Below are positions 5,909 to 15,334 of a stretch of 64,000 nt of DNA, in pieces. A program made the position numbers and the translations under genes. The notes beneath the pieces are model-generated. The model saw only the letters and a list, made by a program, of their open reading frames with translations, was not told where the DNA came from and ran no database searches. The stretch comes from Chloroflexota bacterium (GTDB lineage: Bacteria > Chloroflexota > Anaerolineae > Anaerolineales > UBA11579): the NCBI GenBank assembly GCA_016191875.1, contig JACPVG010000029.1, positions 62,001 through 126,000 of the forward strand, written 5' to 3'. Position 1 is the stretch's first letter. Each line of letters begins with the position of its first letter.

Positions 5909-8320
5909 ATGGCTGTGAAGAAACCCAAGACTGCCGCGTTGACGATAACCCGCGAGGAGGCGCTGGCCGACTACCGGCTGGCCTACCAGAGCCGCCAGGC
6001 TTCGTATATTGGGCGGCGCGAGGTGCTCAGCGGCAAGGCCAAATTCGGCATCTTTGGGGATGGTAAAGAACTCGCCAACCTGGCGATGGCCAAGGTTTTC
6101 CGCAAGGGGGACTTCCGTTCCGGCTATTACCGCGACCAGACCCTGATGTTCGCGGTCGGCGAGCACGACATCTCAGAATTCTTCGCCCAGTTGTATGCCC
6201 ACATGGACCTGGAGCACGAGCCCGCCAGCGCCGGCCGCCAGATGAACGCCCATTTCGCCACGCGCAGCCTGAACCCGGACGGCTCGTGGCGCAACCTGAT
6301 GGAGATCCACAACACTTCGGCGGATCTTTCCCCGACCGGCTCGCAGATGCCGCGCCTGGTGGGGCTCACGTATGCCTCGCGGCTGTACCGGGAATTGCCG
6401 GAACTGAAGAATTCCCCGCAGTTTTCGCATAACGGTGAGGAAGTGGCCTTTGGCACCATCGGCAATGCCTCGAGCGCTGAAGGCTTGTTCTGGGAGGCGG
6501 TGAACGCCATCGGCGTGCTGCAAGGCCCGGCGGTGCTCTCGATCTGGGATGACGGCTATGGTATTTCCGTGCCGAATGAGCACCAGATCACCCGCGACCT
6601 GAGCGACCTGCTGAGCGGTTTCAGCCGCCAGAACGGAGGGCGCGGCTACGACCTGCACCGCGTGGCGGCATGGGATTACCCGGCCCTGCTGGCGGTGTAT
6701 CAGAAAGCGACCCAGACGGCGCGTGTTGAGCATGTGCCCCAGTTGATCCACGTGGTGGAGGTCACCCAGCCGCAGGGCCACTCCACCTCCGGCAGCCACG
6801 AACGCTACAAGAGCCCCGAGCGCCTGGAGTGGGAAAAAGAATTCGACTGCGTGACCCGATTCAGGGCCTGGATCCTGGAGCAGGACTATGCCTCCGGCGA
6901 CGAACTGGCAAAACTGGAAAAGCAGGACCGGGCGCATGTGGAAGAACTGCGCCAGGCCGCCTGGGATGCTTACAAGAAGCCCATCCTCCGGGAAGTCGGC
7001 GAGTTCTCGGATATCCTCGACGAGATCGCGGCCACTTCGAAACATGCCGCCGAACTGGAACAGATCAAGGCCCACCTGAACGGCCTGGAGAACCCGCTGC
7101 GAATGCATATCTTCGAGGCGCTGCGCCAGGCGGTGGTGACCCTGCATGACGAAAACAACCCGGGCATCCGGGTCATCTGGGACTGGAAGGCCAAGCAGGA
7201 TGCGCTCAACCGTGACCGGGTGAGCTCGCACCTCTACAGCCAGTCGCGGCAGTCGGCCCTGAACGTGGCGGAAGTGAAACCGGCCTATTCAGATAAATCG
7301 CCGACGGTGAACGGGTTTGAAGTGATGCAGGCCTGCTTCGATGCCATTCTGAAACGCGAGAAGCGCGTGGTGGCCTTTGGGGAAGACGTGGGCCAGATCG
7401 GCGACGTGAACCAGGGCTTCGCCGGGCTGCAAGAGAAATACGGCGAGCTGCGCGTCTCGGATACCGGCATCCGCGAGACGACCATCCTGGGGCAGGCCAT
7501 CGGGCTGGCGCTGCGGGGGTTGAGGCCGATCTGCGAAATCCAATACCTGGACTATCTTTTATACGCGATTCAAATCCTCTCCGATGACCTGGCTACCCTG
7601 CACTGGCGCACCAAAGGCGGGCAGAAGGCGCCGGTCATCATTCGAACGCGCGGCCATCGTCTGGAGGGCATCTGGCATTCCGGGTCGCCGATGGCCGGGC
7701 TGATCCATCTGGCGCGGGGCGTGCACGTGTGTGTGCCGCGCAACATGGTGCAGGCGGCCGGGATGTACAACACCCTTTTGCTGGGCGATGAGCCGGGAAT
7801 CATCGTGGAAGTGCTGAACGGCTACCGGCTCAAAGAGAAACTGCCGGATAACATCGCCGACTTCACCGTTCCGCTTGGCGTCCCGGAAGTGGTTCGGGCG
7901 GGCACAGACCTGACGATTGTGACGTACGGCCCGCTGGTGCGGATTGCCACTGATGCGGCGGATGAGCTTGAGAAAGTTGGAATCCGGGCCGAGATCGTCG
8001 ATGTGCAGACGCTGCTGCCCTTCGACCGTTTTGGCCGCATCGTCGAATCGCTCAAGAAAACCAACCGGATCATGTTTCTGGATGAGGACGTGCCGGGCGG
8101 CGCCAGCGCCTACATGATGCAGGAAGTCCTGGAGAGGCAGGGCGGTTACACCTGGTTGGATTCAGAACCGCGCACGCTCGCCGGCCAGGCCCACCGGCCG
8201 GCCTACGGCACGGACGGAGGCTATTTTTCCAAACCCAACCTTGAAGACATCTTTTACACGGCTTACGACCTGATGCACGAGGCAGACCCCGGCGCCTATC
8301 CGCTGACGTTCAAGACGTGA
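5909..8320 (+). CDS. 2-oxoisovalerate dehydrogenase E1, fused alpha and beta subunits
   Basis: This 803-residue protein is the thiamine-diphosphate E1 component of a branched-chain 2-oxoacid dehydrogenase, which decarboxylates 2-oxoacids from Val, Leu and Ile. The alpha half (about 30-430) contains the TPP/Mg region (GNASSAEGLFWEAVN ... WDDGYGIS). The beta half (about 465-803) has the FGEDVGQIGDVNQGF and CEIQYLDYL motifs and the transketolase C-terminal domain (EIVDVQTLLPFD). Separate subunits are the more common form; the fusion keeps them equimolar. GGAGGAAG precedes the start. No E2 or E3 gene is adjacent, so those subunits must be encoded elsewhere. It ends nine bases before the convergent kinase gene. 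Confidence 0.9.
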   Translation: MAVKKPKTAALTITREEALADYRLAYQSRQASYIGRREVLSGKAKFGIFGDGKELANLAMAKVFRKGDFRSGYYRDQTLMFAVGEHDISEFFAQLYAHMDLEHEPASAGRQMNAHFATRSLNPDGSWRNLMEIHNTSADLSPTGSQMPRLVGLTYASRLYRELPELKNSPQFSHNGEEVAFGTIGNASSAEGLFWEAVNAIGVLQGPAVLSIWDDGYGISVPNEHQITRDLSDLLSGFSRQNGGRGYDLHRVAAWDYPALLAVYQKATQTARVEHVPQLIHVVEVTQPQGHSTSGSHERYKSPERLEWEKEFDCVTRFRAWILEQDYASGDELAKLEKQDRAHVEELRQAAWDAYKKPILREVGEFSDILDEIAATSKHAAELEQIKAHLNGLENPLRMHIFEALRQAVVTLHDENNPGIRVIWDWKAKQDALNRDRVSSHLYSQSRQSALNVAEVKPAYSDKSPTVNGFEVMQACFDAILKREKRVVAFGEDVGQIGDVNQGFAGLQEKYGELRVSDTGIRETTILGQAIGLALRGLRPICEIQYLDYLLYAIQILSDDLATLHWRTKGGQKAPVIIRTRGHRLEGIWHSGSPMAGLIHLARGVHVCVPRNMVQAAGMYNTLLLGDEPGIIVEVLNGYRLKEKLPDNIADFTVPLGVPEVVRAGTDLTIVTYGPLVRIATDAADELEKVGIRAEIVDVQTLLPFDRFGRIVESLKKTNRIMFLDEDVPGGASAYMMQEVLERQGGYTWLDSEPRTLAGQAHRPAYGTDGGYFSKPNLEDIFYTAYDLMHEADPGAYPLTFKT

Positions 8321-8329
8321 TCGTGCAGG

Positions 8330-11300
8330 TCAGGCCGGGCGAAGGGTGTGCGAATCGGGCGCCACCGGCAGGGTGACCCGGAAGGTGCTGCCCATGTTTA
8401 CCCGGCTCTTCACGCCGACCTGCCCGCCATGTTTCTCCGTGATCTCTTTCACCAGGGCCAGCCCCAGGCCCGTGCCGCCATGCTTGCGGGTGCTGCTGCC
8501 ATCCACCTGATAGAAGCGCTCGAAAATGCGCGCCTGTTCGTTCTCCGGGATGCCGCTGCCGGTATCAGCCACTTCGAGGATGATCTCTTCGCCTTGAAGA
8601 TACAACCGAACGGTGATGGTGCCGCGCACCGGTGTGAACTTGAGGGCGTTGCCCAGCAGGTTATCAAAGATGCGGCGCAGCATTTCCGGATCGCCTGAAA
8701 TCGGCGGCAGGTCGGGGGAAATCTGTTGCTTGAGGTTCAAGCGGGCCTTCTCGGCCACCACGGAAAAATCGGCGAGCTGGGCTTCAGCCAGGGTGCGGAT
8801 ATCCACCATTTGTGTGCGCAAGCCAACGTTCTGGGTTTCGAGCAGAGCGGTGAGATCGCTGATCATCTTATTGAGCATATCCACCCGACGGCGGATGATA
8901 CTGACCGGCTCGGCATAATCGGCGGGCATTGAGCCGAGTTCGCCCGAGTCGAGCAGCTCGATATAGCCTTTGATGATGGCCAGCGGGGTGCGCAGTTCGT
9001 GCGAGACATTTTGCACAAATTCGCTCTTGAGCCGGTCGAGTTCCTCCTGCTTGGTGAGGGACTTGGCCAGGTCGCGGGCGCGCTCCTGGGCGTCGGCATA
9101 CAGGCGCGTGTTCTCGATGACGGCCCCGGCCTGGCTGGCGAATACGCTCAGCAGGCGGCTGTCGTCATCGGTAAAGCCGCCGGGCTTGTTGAGGGCGAAC
9201 ACCGCGCCCAGAAAGCGCTCTTCGCGCAGCATCGGCGCGACGAGGACGTTTCTTACATCCAGCGTGCGTACCAACCCCGCGAACAACTCGGGGATATCCC
9301 TCAATTCATTGGCGCGGAACACGCCCTGACGCCGGAAATTCCAGATCTGGCCGGCATCGGCTGCGGGATAGCGGGCCTTTGCCAGCACCTCGTTGTTCAC
9401 TCCGTGGCCCGGCTGCTGGGCGACGAGATATCCGGTGATCGGATCGTGGAGGGCGACGATACACACTCCGGCCCCGATCAGGTTTGCCAGGCGTTCGGCC
9501 AGCGAGCCATAGGTTTCCTCGACGTTCGTCATGGTCTTGAAGGCTTCGGCGATCTCATACAGGCCGCGCAGCTCCGCCGAACGGCGTTCTTCTTCCTTGG
9601 TCAGGCGCAGTTTGTCCAGCACCGTACCTAACTGGGCTGCGACCGTGAGCAGCAGGCGCTCGTCATCTTCACTGAAGGCGCTGGGGCGGTGGTTCTCGGT
9701 ATTGATGACGCCCAGAATCTGCCCGCCCACCCACAAAGGCACACACAATTCGGAATTGGTCAGCGGGTCCACCTCGACATAGTCCGGGAACTGGCGCACA
9801 TTGCCAAGGCGCAGCGACTTCCCGGTGCGGGCCACTTCCCAGCAGATGCCCTGCCTGAGAGGCGGGATGGGCGGACTCCTGTGTTCGCCTTCCCAGTATG
9901 AGGGGTGGTGCATGAGCGCTTGGCGATCCGCATCGAACAGCAGCAGGCCGAAGTTGTTTGGATAGAGCGACCCCCCGATCAGGGTGGTCGTCCGCCGGAT
10001 GAGTTCGTCTTCGTCCACGGCTTCCAGGCCGGCGAGGGAGATGCCGTGCAGCACAGTGAGTTCATCCAGCCGGCGGCGGGTGGCCTGGAAAAGACGGGCG
10101 TTTTCGATGGCGGTGGAAATCTGGCTGGCGAACAGCACCGCCGCATCGACATCCGCCTGGTCGAAGCGGCGTTTGTGAGTCTGGTCCAGCAGCATCACCG
10201 CCCCGATTGAGTGCTGACCGCGGCTCAGTGGTACGCCGAGAATCGCCTCGGCGCCAAAGACGCGAATCAGTTCGGGGTTGACCTGGTCGGACGACTGGGC
10301 GTCATTGACGATGATGGGACGCCCTTCGCGGATGACGCGCGGGCCCAGGGTGCGGGGGTCGTCAAGGGGCAGGCGCAGATTGAGAAAATCGGCGCGCCCC
10401 TGGCCGTGGGCGGCCGCTCCAACCACCTCGCTGCCTTCCACCAGCCACACGAAAGCCGAGTGGACTTCAAAGATCTGAATGCTCTCGTGGCAAATGGTGT
10501 CCAGCAGCGCTTGAAGGTCCAACATACTGGCCAGGGCGCTACCAACCCGCGCCAGCGAGGCCAGGAGCCGGTTGCGGGCGGCGGCTTCGTCCAGCAGGTA
10601 GGCGTTCTGCACGCCGATCGCCACCTGGTCTGCCAGGACGGAGAGTACGGTGATGGCCTCCTCTTGAAAAGCATTTGGCAGCGTACTTTGCACGTCCAGC
10701 ACACCGTATTGGGTGTCGCCTGCCTGGAGCGGCAAACCAATTTCCGAGCGGGTGTTTGGCAGGAGCGGGTTTGGCCGATACAGTGGGTCGGTCTGAGTAT
10801 CCATGGCCACGTAGGCTTTGGCGCTCACGGCTACCTGGCTGATGATGCCATGGTCGCCCACCCTGTACGCATGGCCGCCAGCGAGCATTTGCCGACCGGC
10901 CGGGCCGTGGGCCGCCCGCAGGACGATGCGGTCTTTCGAGTCGTCAAGCAGGTAGATACAGACGTGATAGAAGCCAAAGCGTTCGCTGATCAGTTTGGTG
11001 ACGGTTGGGAGGAGTTCATCCAGGCTGTGGAATGAGGCCGCCGCCCGGCCCACATCCGCGGCCGCGGCTAGGCCGACTGCCCGTTCGCGGGCGGCCATGT
11101 GGCTGGTGCGGGTTTCATCCAGGGCGATGCGGAGCTGGCGTGTGGCGAGCGAGATGACGACCGCGGCAATGAAGAGGTTGAGAATCAGGACGATCAGAAC
11201 CTCAGGACTATCGGCGGCGTATGGATTAGGCGGCAAGCGCCCCTGGCTCTCCAATGTATATGTCCCCAGGCCTACCAGGGCGGTAAGCCCTGCCAGCGCC

Positions 11301-11662
11301 AGGCTGACCCGCAGGTTGAACAGCAGCCCGCTGATCAGGATAACGGAGATAAAGCCGAAAAAGCTCGGGCTGACGATGCCGCCATCCTGGAAGGTGCCGT
11401 AGGCCAGCGTAAGCCAGGCCAGCGCCACGTAGCCCCGGCCAACCGTTGACACCCAGGACGTCCTGAGCAGGCGCAGGAGGAGAAGGTGGGCGAAGATGGA
11501 GATGAGCGGGTAAAGCTTCGAGCCGCTGGTTGGGGCCAGCAGCAGAACGACCAGGTAGAAGAAGGAGGCGGCCATGCCGGCCAAAAGGATGAAATGCAGA
11601 CTGCGCGCCAATCGGTCGGTGGCGGGATCGTCGAACGGTGGGGGTTGGAACGGCAATCGCAT
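8330..11662 (-). CDS. Membrane histidine kinase with four GAF domains
   Basis: This sensor kinase has about 1,110 residues. About five to six hydrophobic helices occupy residues 20-175. Four successive GAF domains follow (roughly 200-355, 375-520, 540-685, 710-855), each a potential small-molecule or redox sensor. The DHp domain carries its histidine in NVSHELRTPLAII near residue 885. The HATPase domain shows the N-box (DNLLGNALKFTP), G1 (DTGSGIP) and G2 (GGTGLGLAL). No response regulator is adjacent, so the partner is unknown. The ATG at 11660-11662 is chosen; a TTG 15 bases upstream (11675-11677) is possible. A near-consensus promoter overlapped by a palindrome lies about 85 bases upstream. 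Confidence 0.88.
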   Translation of the reverse strand: MRLPFQPPPFDDPATDRLARSLHFILLAGMAASFFYLVVLLLAPTSGSKLYPLISIFAHLLLLRLLRTSWVSTVGRGYVALAWLTLAYGTFQDGGIVSPSFFGFISVILISGLLFNLRVSLALAGLTALVGLGTYTLESQGRLPPNPYAADSPEVLIVLILNLFIAAVVISLATRQLRIALDETRTSHMAARERAVGLAAAADVGRAAASFHSLDELLPTVTKLISERFGFYHVCIYLLDDSKDRIVLRAAHGPAGRQMLAGGHAYRVGDHGIISQVAVSAKAYVAMDTQTDPLYRPNPLLPNTRSEIGLPLQAGDTQYGVLDVQSTLPNAFQEEAITVLSVLADQVAIGVQNAYLLDEAAARNRLLASLARVGSALASMLDLQALLDTICHESIQIFEVHSAFVWLVEGSEVVGAAAHGQGRADFLNLRLPLDDPRTLGPRVIREGRPIIVNDAQSSDQVNPELIRVFGAEAILGVPLSRGQHSIGAVMLLDQTHKRRFDQADVDAAVLFASQISTAIENARLFQATRRRLDELTVLHGISLAGLEAVDEDELIRRTTTLIGGSLYPNNFGLLLFDADRQALMHHPSYWEGEHRSPPIPPLRQGICWEVARTGKSLRLGNVRQFPDYVEVDPLTNSELCVPLWVGGQILGVINTENHRPSAFSEDDERLLLTVAAQLGTVLDKLRLTKEEERRSAELRGLYEIAEAFKTMTNVEETYGSLAERLANLIGAGVCIVALHDPITGYLVAQQPGHGVNNEVLAKARYPAADAGQIWNFRRQGVFRANELRDIPELFAGLVRTLDVRNVLVAPMLREERFLGAVFALNKPGGFTDDDSRLLSVFASQAGAVIENTRLYADAQERARDLAKSLTKQEELDRLKSEFVQNVSHELRTPLAIIKGYIELLDSGELGSMPADYAEPVSIIRRRVDMLNKMISDLTALLETQNVGLRTQMVDIRTLAEAQLADFSVVAEKARLNLKQQISPDLPPISGDPEMLRRIFDNLLGNALKFTPVRGTITVRLYLQGEEIILEVADTGSGIPENEQARIFERFYQVDGSSTRKHGGTGLGLALVKEITEKHGGQVGVKSRVNMGSTFRVTLPVAPDSHTLRPA

Positions 11663-11745
11663 ATGGCTTGCGGACAAGGCGGGCTTTGTCTTAGCGCATG
11701 CTACCGGCCGCGCCTGGGGTGGGCGACGCCGGCACGTCTAGTTCA

Positions 11746-11773
11746 AGTATAGAGAGGGCGGTTCGGCTGTCAA
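11746..11773 (-). promoter_or_regulatory. Sigma-70 promoter of the GAF kinase gene
   Basis: On the minus strand, TTGACA (11773-11768) and TATACT (11751-11746) are separated by 16 bases. Transcription would start near 11739, leaving a leader of roughly 77 bases before the kinase ATG. The -35 box lies inside the 11756-11785 palindrome. Confidence 0.7.
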
Positions 11774-11785
11774 GCCGAACCGCCC
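11756..11785. promoter_or_regulatory. 13-bp perfect palindrome over the -35 box (operator or terminator)
   Basis: GGGCGGTTCGGCT and AGCCGAACCGCCC are exact inverted copies around the four-base loop GTCA. The hairpin lies between tatA (ending at 11859 on the minus strand) and the kinase gene, so it could terminate tatA transcription; no T-tract follows in that direction. It also covers the -35 hexamer of the kinase promoter and most of its spacer, as a repressor operator would. Confidence 0.7.
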
Positions 11786-11858
11786 GGGTCTTCGCCGAAA
11801 CTGGCCTGAGTTGCAACGACGGTAATTGCCGAATCCCGATGAGGCGACGCCGGAGAGA

Positions 11859-12056
11859 TCAACTTTCGGCGTTCACGTCCTCATCCTCGGACTCGCCGGT
11901 TCCTGCCGTTTCATCGGCCTTGAGACCATCGCGAAAGGCACGAATCCCCGAGCCCAACTCGCCGGCGATCTTGCTGATGCGGCCGACGCCGAAGATCAGC
12001 AAGATGATGAGCAGGATGATCAACAGTTCCGGGAGACCCAGACCCAAGATGCGCAT
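11859..12056 (-). CDS. tatA: Sec-independent protein translocase TatA/E-type subunit
   Basis: TatA forms the pore-associated oligomer of the twin-arginine export system for folded proteins. The 65-residue product has the expected plan: a short N-terminal transmembrane helix (LPELLIILLIILLIFGVGR), the FG hinge, an amphipathic helix (ISKIAGELGSGIRAFRDGLK) and an acidic unstructured tail. AGGAG lies seven bases upstream of the ATG, and a TATAAT box lies at 12116-12121. No tatC or tatB is present in the window. Confidence 0.92.
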   Translation of the reverse strand: MRILGLGLPELLIILLIILLIFGVGRISKIAGELGSGIRAFRDGLKADETAGTGESEDEDVNAES

Positions 12057-12115
12057 GTTTTGCTCCTGTGCTTTATGCCAAGCACCGCCATGGCGGCGGC
12101 CCAGCTGCTGCCGCT

Positions 12116-12121
12116 ATTATA
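12116..12121 (-). promoter_or_regulatory. TATAAT -10 box upstream of tatA
   Basis: A perfect TATAAT reads on the minus strand about 60 bases before the tatA ATG, predicting a 5' leader of about 50 bases that contains the AGGAG ribosome-binding site. The -35 region (GTAGGT at 17-base spacing) is weak. Confidence 0.55.
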
Positions 12122-12144
12122 AGCCCTTCAGCAACTCTACCTAC

Positions 12145-13329
12145 TTACAAAGCCGCCGGTTGGGGGCCTGAGAGTTCGCCGGGCAAGTGGGCAATATCCA
12201 ACTCCGAATCGTCGCAGAAGAGCATGGCATGTTCGATCACGTTGCGCAGTTCGCGGATGTTGCCCGGCCAGTCGTGCAGCATCAGCCGCTCCATGGCGCG
12301 CGGGGTGATGCCGGCGACGTTCAATCCCATGCGGGGGTTCATCTCCTTGAGGAAGAAGCCCACCAAATCAGGGATGTCTTGTTTGCGCTCTGCGAGCCGG
12401 GGCAGGTGCAGGTCGACCACTTTGAGGCGGAAGTACAGGTCGTCGCGGAACGCGCCCTCCGTCATCATGCGCTTCAGGTCGCGGTTGCTGGCAGCCAGCA
12501 CCTGCACATCCACATTAATCTCCTGGGTGCCACCCATCCGGCGGAAGTTTCGTTCCTCCAGGGCGCGTAGCAGCTTGGCCTGCATGTCCAGCGGCATCGA
12601 GGAGATCTCATCGAGGAATAAGACCCCGCCATCGGCGATTTCGAACAACCCGGCCTTGCGCTGGTCGGCGCCGGTAAACGCGCCGCGTTCGTAGCCGAAC
12701 AATTCGGCTTCCAGAACGGTGCTCTGGATGGCGGCGCAGTTGATGGCAACGAACGCGCCGTCCCGCCGGGGGCCCATGCGGTGGATGGCGCTGGCAAGCA
12801 CTTCTTTGCCCGTGCCGGTCGCGCCGGTGATGAGCACCGAAACGGACATTTTGGCAGCGCGTTCGGCCTGGTGGAACACCTTTTCCATTTCCGGGCTGTC
12901 GCCCAGGATGAAGTTGTGCTCGCTGAATTGACTGGCGCGTAAGTGGTGGAGTTCCCGGCGCATGCGCACCATTTCGCCGGCGCGATCCAGCGCGCCGCCC
13001 AGTTTCGCCAGATCGATGGGCTTGCTGAAGAAATAGTGCGCGCCGTTGTCCATCGCCTCGACCGCCATTTGAATGTCGCCGTGGCCGGTGATGAGGATAA
13101 TCGGCGGGCGGTCAAGCAGGTGGGCGGTCTCCTCGAGCAGGCTGGGGCCGTGGCCGTCCGGCAGGCGGGCATCCAGCAAGACGATATCCGCCTGGCCGGC
13201 GTTGAGGACTGCCCGCGCCTCGGCAAGGGTACCGGCTTCCAGGGGCATGTAAGCCTGTTTCTCCAGGAACTTGACGATGCTTGCGCGGAAGTTCTTTTCG
13301 TCGTCTACGATCAATACGGTCAGACTCAT
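12145..13329 (-). CDS. NtrC-type sigma-54 activator lacking a DNA-binding domain
   Basis: This 394-residue response regulator should remodel sigma-54 RNA polymerase using ATP. The receiver domain (1-120) has the acidic pair DD9-10, phospho-acceptor D53 (LLDARLPDG) and K103. The AAA+ domain (about 137-375) has Walker A GATGTGKE (169-176), the sigma-54 contact loop GAFTGA (216-221), Walker B GGVLFLDE (234-241) and the WPGNIRELRN motif near 354-363. The protein ends 31 residues after the last motif, so the usual Fis-type helix-turn-helix is missing. Such activators (FlgR of Helicobacter and CtcC of Chlamydia are known examples) act from solution without an enhancer. AGAGG precedes the ATG. It follows the NtrB-like kinase by 40 bases. 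Confidence 0.92.
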   Translation of the reverse strand: MSLTVLIVDDEKNFRASIVKFLEKQAYMPLEAGTLAEARAVLNAGQADIVLLDARLPDGHGPSLLEETAHLLDRPPIILITGHGDIQMAVEAMDNGAHYFFSKPIDLAKLGGALDRAGEMVRMRRELHHLRASQFSEHNFILGDSPEMEKVFHQAERAAKMSVSVLITGATGTGKEVLASAIHRMGPRRDGAFVAINCAAIQSTVLEAELFGYERGAFTGADQRKAGLFEIADGGVLFLDEISSMPLDMQAKLLRALEERNFRRMGGTQEINVDVQVLAASNRDLKRMMTEGAFRDDLYFRLKVVDLHLPRLAERKQDIPDLVGFFLKEMNPRMGLNVAGITPRAMERLMLHDWPGNIRELRNVIEHAMLFCDDSELDIAHLPGELSGPQPAAL

Positions 13330-13369
13330 GATTTCGCCTCTTTCTGGTCTGGCCCTGACGCCTCGTCGC

Positions 13370-15334
13370 CTACATGGCGGGGGGCGGCTCCGGCCGGATG
13401 GGGAGTTTGATCTTGAACAGCGTGCCGCCGGCGAAGGTCTTAATCGAGACCTGCCCGTTATGGGCATTGATGATGCGCTGGGTAATGGCCAGCCCCAGGC
13501 CGGTGCCCCGGCTTTTGGTGGTGAAGAAGGGGTCAAAGACGCGGTCGAGCATCTCATCGGGGATGCCCGGACCGGTGTCGGAGAGGTCAATTTGCACCAG
13601 ATGGCCCTCACCGCTTTCCTGACTGCGGGCGGCGCGGATGCCGATGACCCCACCGCCTTCGGGGATGGCCTCGAGCGCGTTGCCGATGAGGTTGGCGAAC
13701 ACCTGCTCAAAGGCCACCCGGTCGACGTGAATCGAGATCGGCGTTTCGGGCAATTGCAGGAGCAGCTCTACGCCCAGGCTGGCGGCGCGCGCCTCCCAGC
13801 GGCCGGCCACACTGTGCAGAAACCCGCCCAAGTCGAGGGGAGTCATTTGATAATTACGGGCATGGGCGAACGACAACACCGAGCGCATCAATTGTTCGAG
13901 CCGTTCGCAATCCTCCTGCATGGCCCGAATCTGATCCAGAGCGGGGTCAGCGGGTTCAAGGCCCATGGCCATCACCTGGAGGGCGGCGCTGATGTTGTTG
14001 ATGGGGTTGCGAATCTCGTGGGCCAGGATGGCGGTCAATTCGCCCAGCTGCGCCTGCTGCTCAAGCTGCTGGGCGCGCAGGTCGGACTGCTCGATCTGGC
14101 TGAGGTCGGTGATGACGACCGCCAACCGCAGGAGGGTGGCGTGGTCCATATAGGGCTTCAAGCGAAGATGGGCGAGGAGGGATTGACCGTCGCGGCGGGT
14201 CAGGCGCAGGTTGCCCAGGTCAATTGGCGCCGGATGCGCCAGCAGGGCCTGGAGAGCGGCATCGAGCGGCGCGGAGGAGATGAGGATATCCTGAAGCGGG
14301 AAGCCATAGACTTCGTCTTGCGTATAGCCAAGAAGCGACTCAGCTTTGGCATTAAGGTCGGTCACTTTCAGGCTGGGGCTGACGAAAATCAGGCCATCGT
14401 TGACGACATCCTGTATCGATTCGCTGGCGCTCATGGTCTGTGATTGCCGCAACAGTTTCTGCTCAACCGCTTCCAGGGAACCGGCATGGCTGGCCGCGGC
14501 CTGGAGAATGGCCGCCAGCGTCTCCAGCATGGCTTCGAGGTGCTCGGGCGGGTCGTTGATCTGGTCGGCGAGCACCAGCAGGGCTTCAAACGGAGACTGC
14601 GAATCCACCGGAATGGAGGCCACGTAGCTGATCTCGCCGGACAGGGCGGCTGTGTGCAGAGCCGAAAGCGGGCGCGCGCCGGGCGTCCAAATCGTGGGGA
14701 GGCGCAACAGGCCTACTTCGTTTACCGGGAGTTTGGACGGGAATGGCGCGTCCAGTCCCCAGGTTTCTTTGCGGCACAGGTATTGGCGCTGCAGATCGAT
14801 CTGGTAATAGGCCAGAGAGGTTGCGCCGGTGAATAGCTGCCCGGCCTGAAGGCAATGGCGTACGATCTCTTCGGGCGCGGGCAGCAGTAATGTACGCGCC
14901 AACAGCGGCAAGGCCTGGAACCGCTGGGCGAGCATACCCCCGTCTTCTTTCGCCGGGCCTTGTTTCTGGTCCAGCAGGAAGACTGCATAGCCAGCCTCAG
15001 CATTGAGGACGTGCAACACCGCCTGAACCCGCAGGGTTCGGCCGCTGCGGGTCTTGAGCGGCGTGCGCCATGTGAGGGCGCGGGCACGCAACCCCTGGAG
15101 CAATACCGCCGGGGTGAGTTCCGGCAGGAGATCGGTCAATGGGCGTTGGGCCAGATCGGCGCGGCTGCAGCCCGTCAGCTGCAGGAGGGCGGTGTTAGGG
15201 AGGTCGATATGCATGGCGCGCAGATCCACCAGCAGGGCCGCATCGGTCAGGAGTTCCAGCAAGCCGCCCAGTTCGGCGCGGCCGGGAGCCCGCCGGAACA
15301 GAGCGCCGATGCCGGGCAAGCCTCCAGCCGTCAT
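13370..15334 (-). CDS. Soluble PAS histidine kinase, NtrB-like partner of the sigma-54 activator
   Basis: This 654-residue kinase has no transmembrane segment. A PAS-like region lies near residues 25-120, followed by a GAF-like region (about 150-290) and a second PAS near 305-415 (DGLIFVSPSLKVTDLNAKAESLLGY). The DHp histidine is in AHEIRNPINNI near residue 440. The HATPase motifs are NLIGNALEAIPEGGG, DTGPGIP and SRGTGLGLAI. The HEIRNP form of the H-box is typical of NtrB/AtoS kinases that pair with sigma-54 activators. Its ATG overlaps the rpoN stop codon by four bases, and the activator gene follows 40 bases after it, so the three are one operon. The signal sensed is unknown. Confidence 0.9.
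   Translation of the reverse strand: MTAGGLPGIGALFRRAPGRAELGGLLELLTDAALLVDLRAMHIDLPNTALLQLTGCSRADLAQRPLTDLLPELTPAVLLQGLRARALTWRTPLKTRSGRTLRVQAVLHVLNAEAGYAVFLLDQKQGPAKEDGGMLAQRFQALPLLARTLLLPAPEEIVRHCLQAGQLFTGATSLAYYQIDLQRQYLCRKETWGLDAPFPSKLPVNEVGLLRLPTIWTPGARPLSALHTAALSGEISYVASIPVDSQSPFEALLVLADQINDPPEHLEAMLETLAAILQAAASHAGSLEAVEQKLLRQSQTMSASESIQDVVNDGLIFVSPSLKVTDLNAKAESLLGYTQDEVYGFPLQDILISSAPLDAALQALLAHPAPIDLGNLRLTRRDGQSLLAHLRLKPYMDHATLLRLAVVITDLSQIEQSDLRAQQLEQQAQLGELTAILAHEIRNPINNISAALQVMAMGLEPADPALDQIRAMQEDCERLEQLMRSVLSFAHARNYQMTPLDLGGFLHSVAGRWEARAASLGVELLLQLPETPISIHVDRVAFEQVFANLIGNALEAIPEGGGVIGIRAARSQESGEGHLVQIDLSDTGPGIPDEMLDRVFDPFFTTKSRGTGLGLAITQRIINAHNGQVSIKTFAGGTLFKIKLPIRPEPPPAM

Noticed and set aside
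8346-11035. Several plus-strand open frames of 100-270 codons
   Set aside because: All are complements of the four-GAF kinase, whose kinase motifs are intact on the minus strand.
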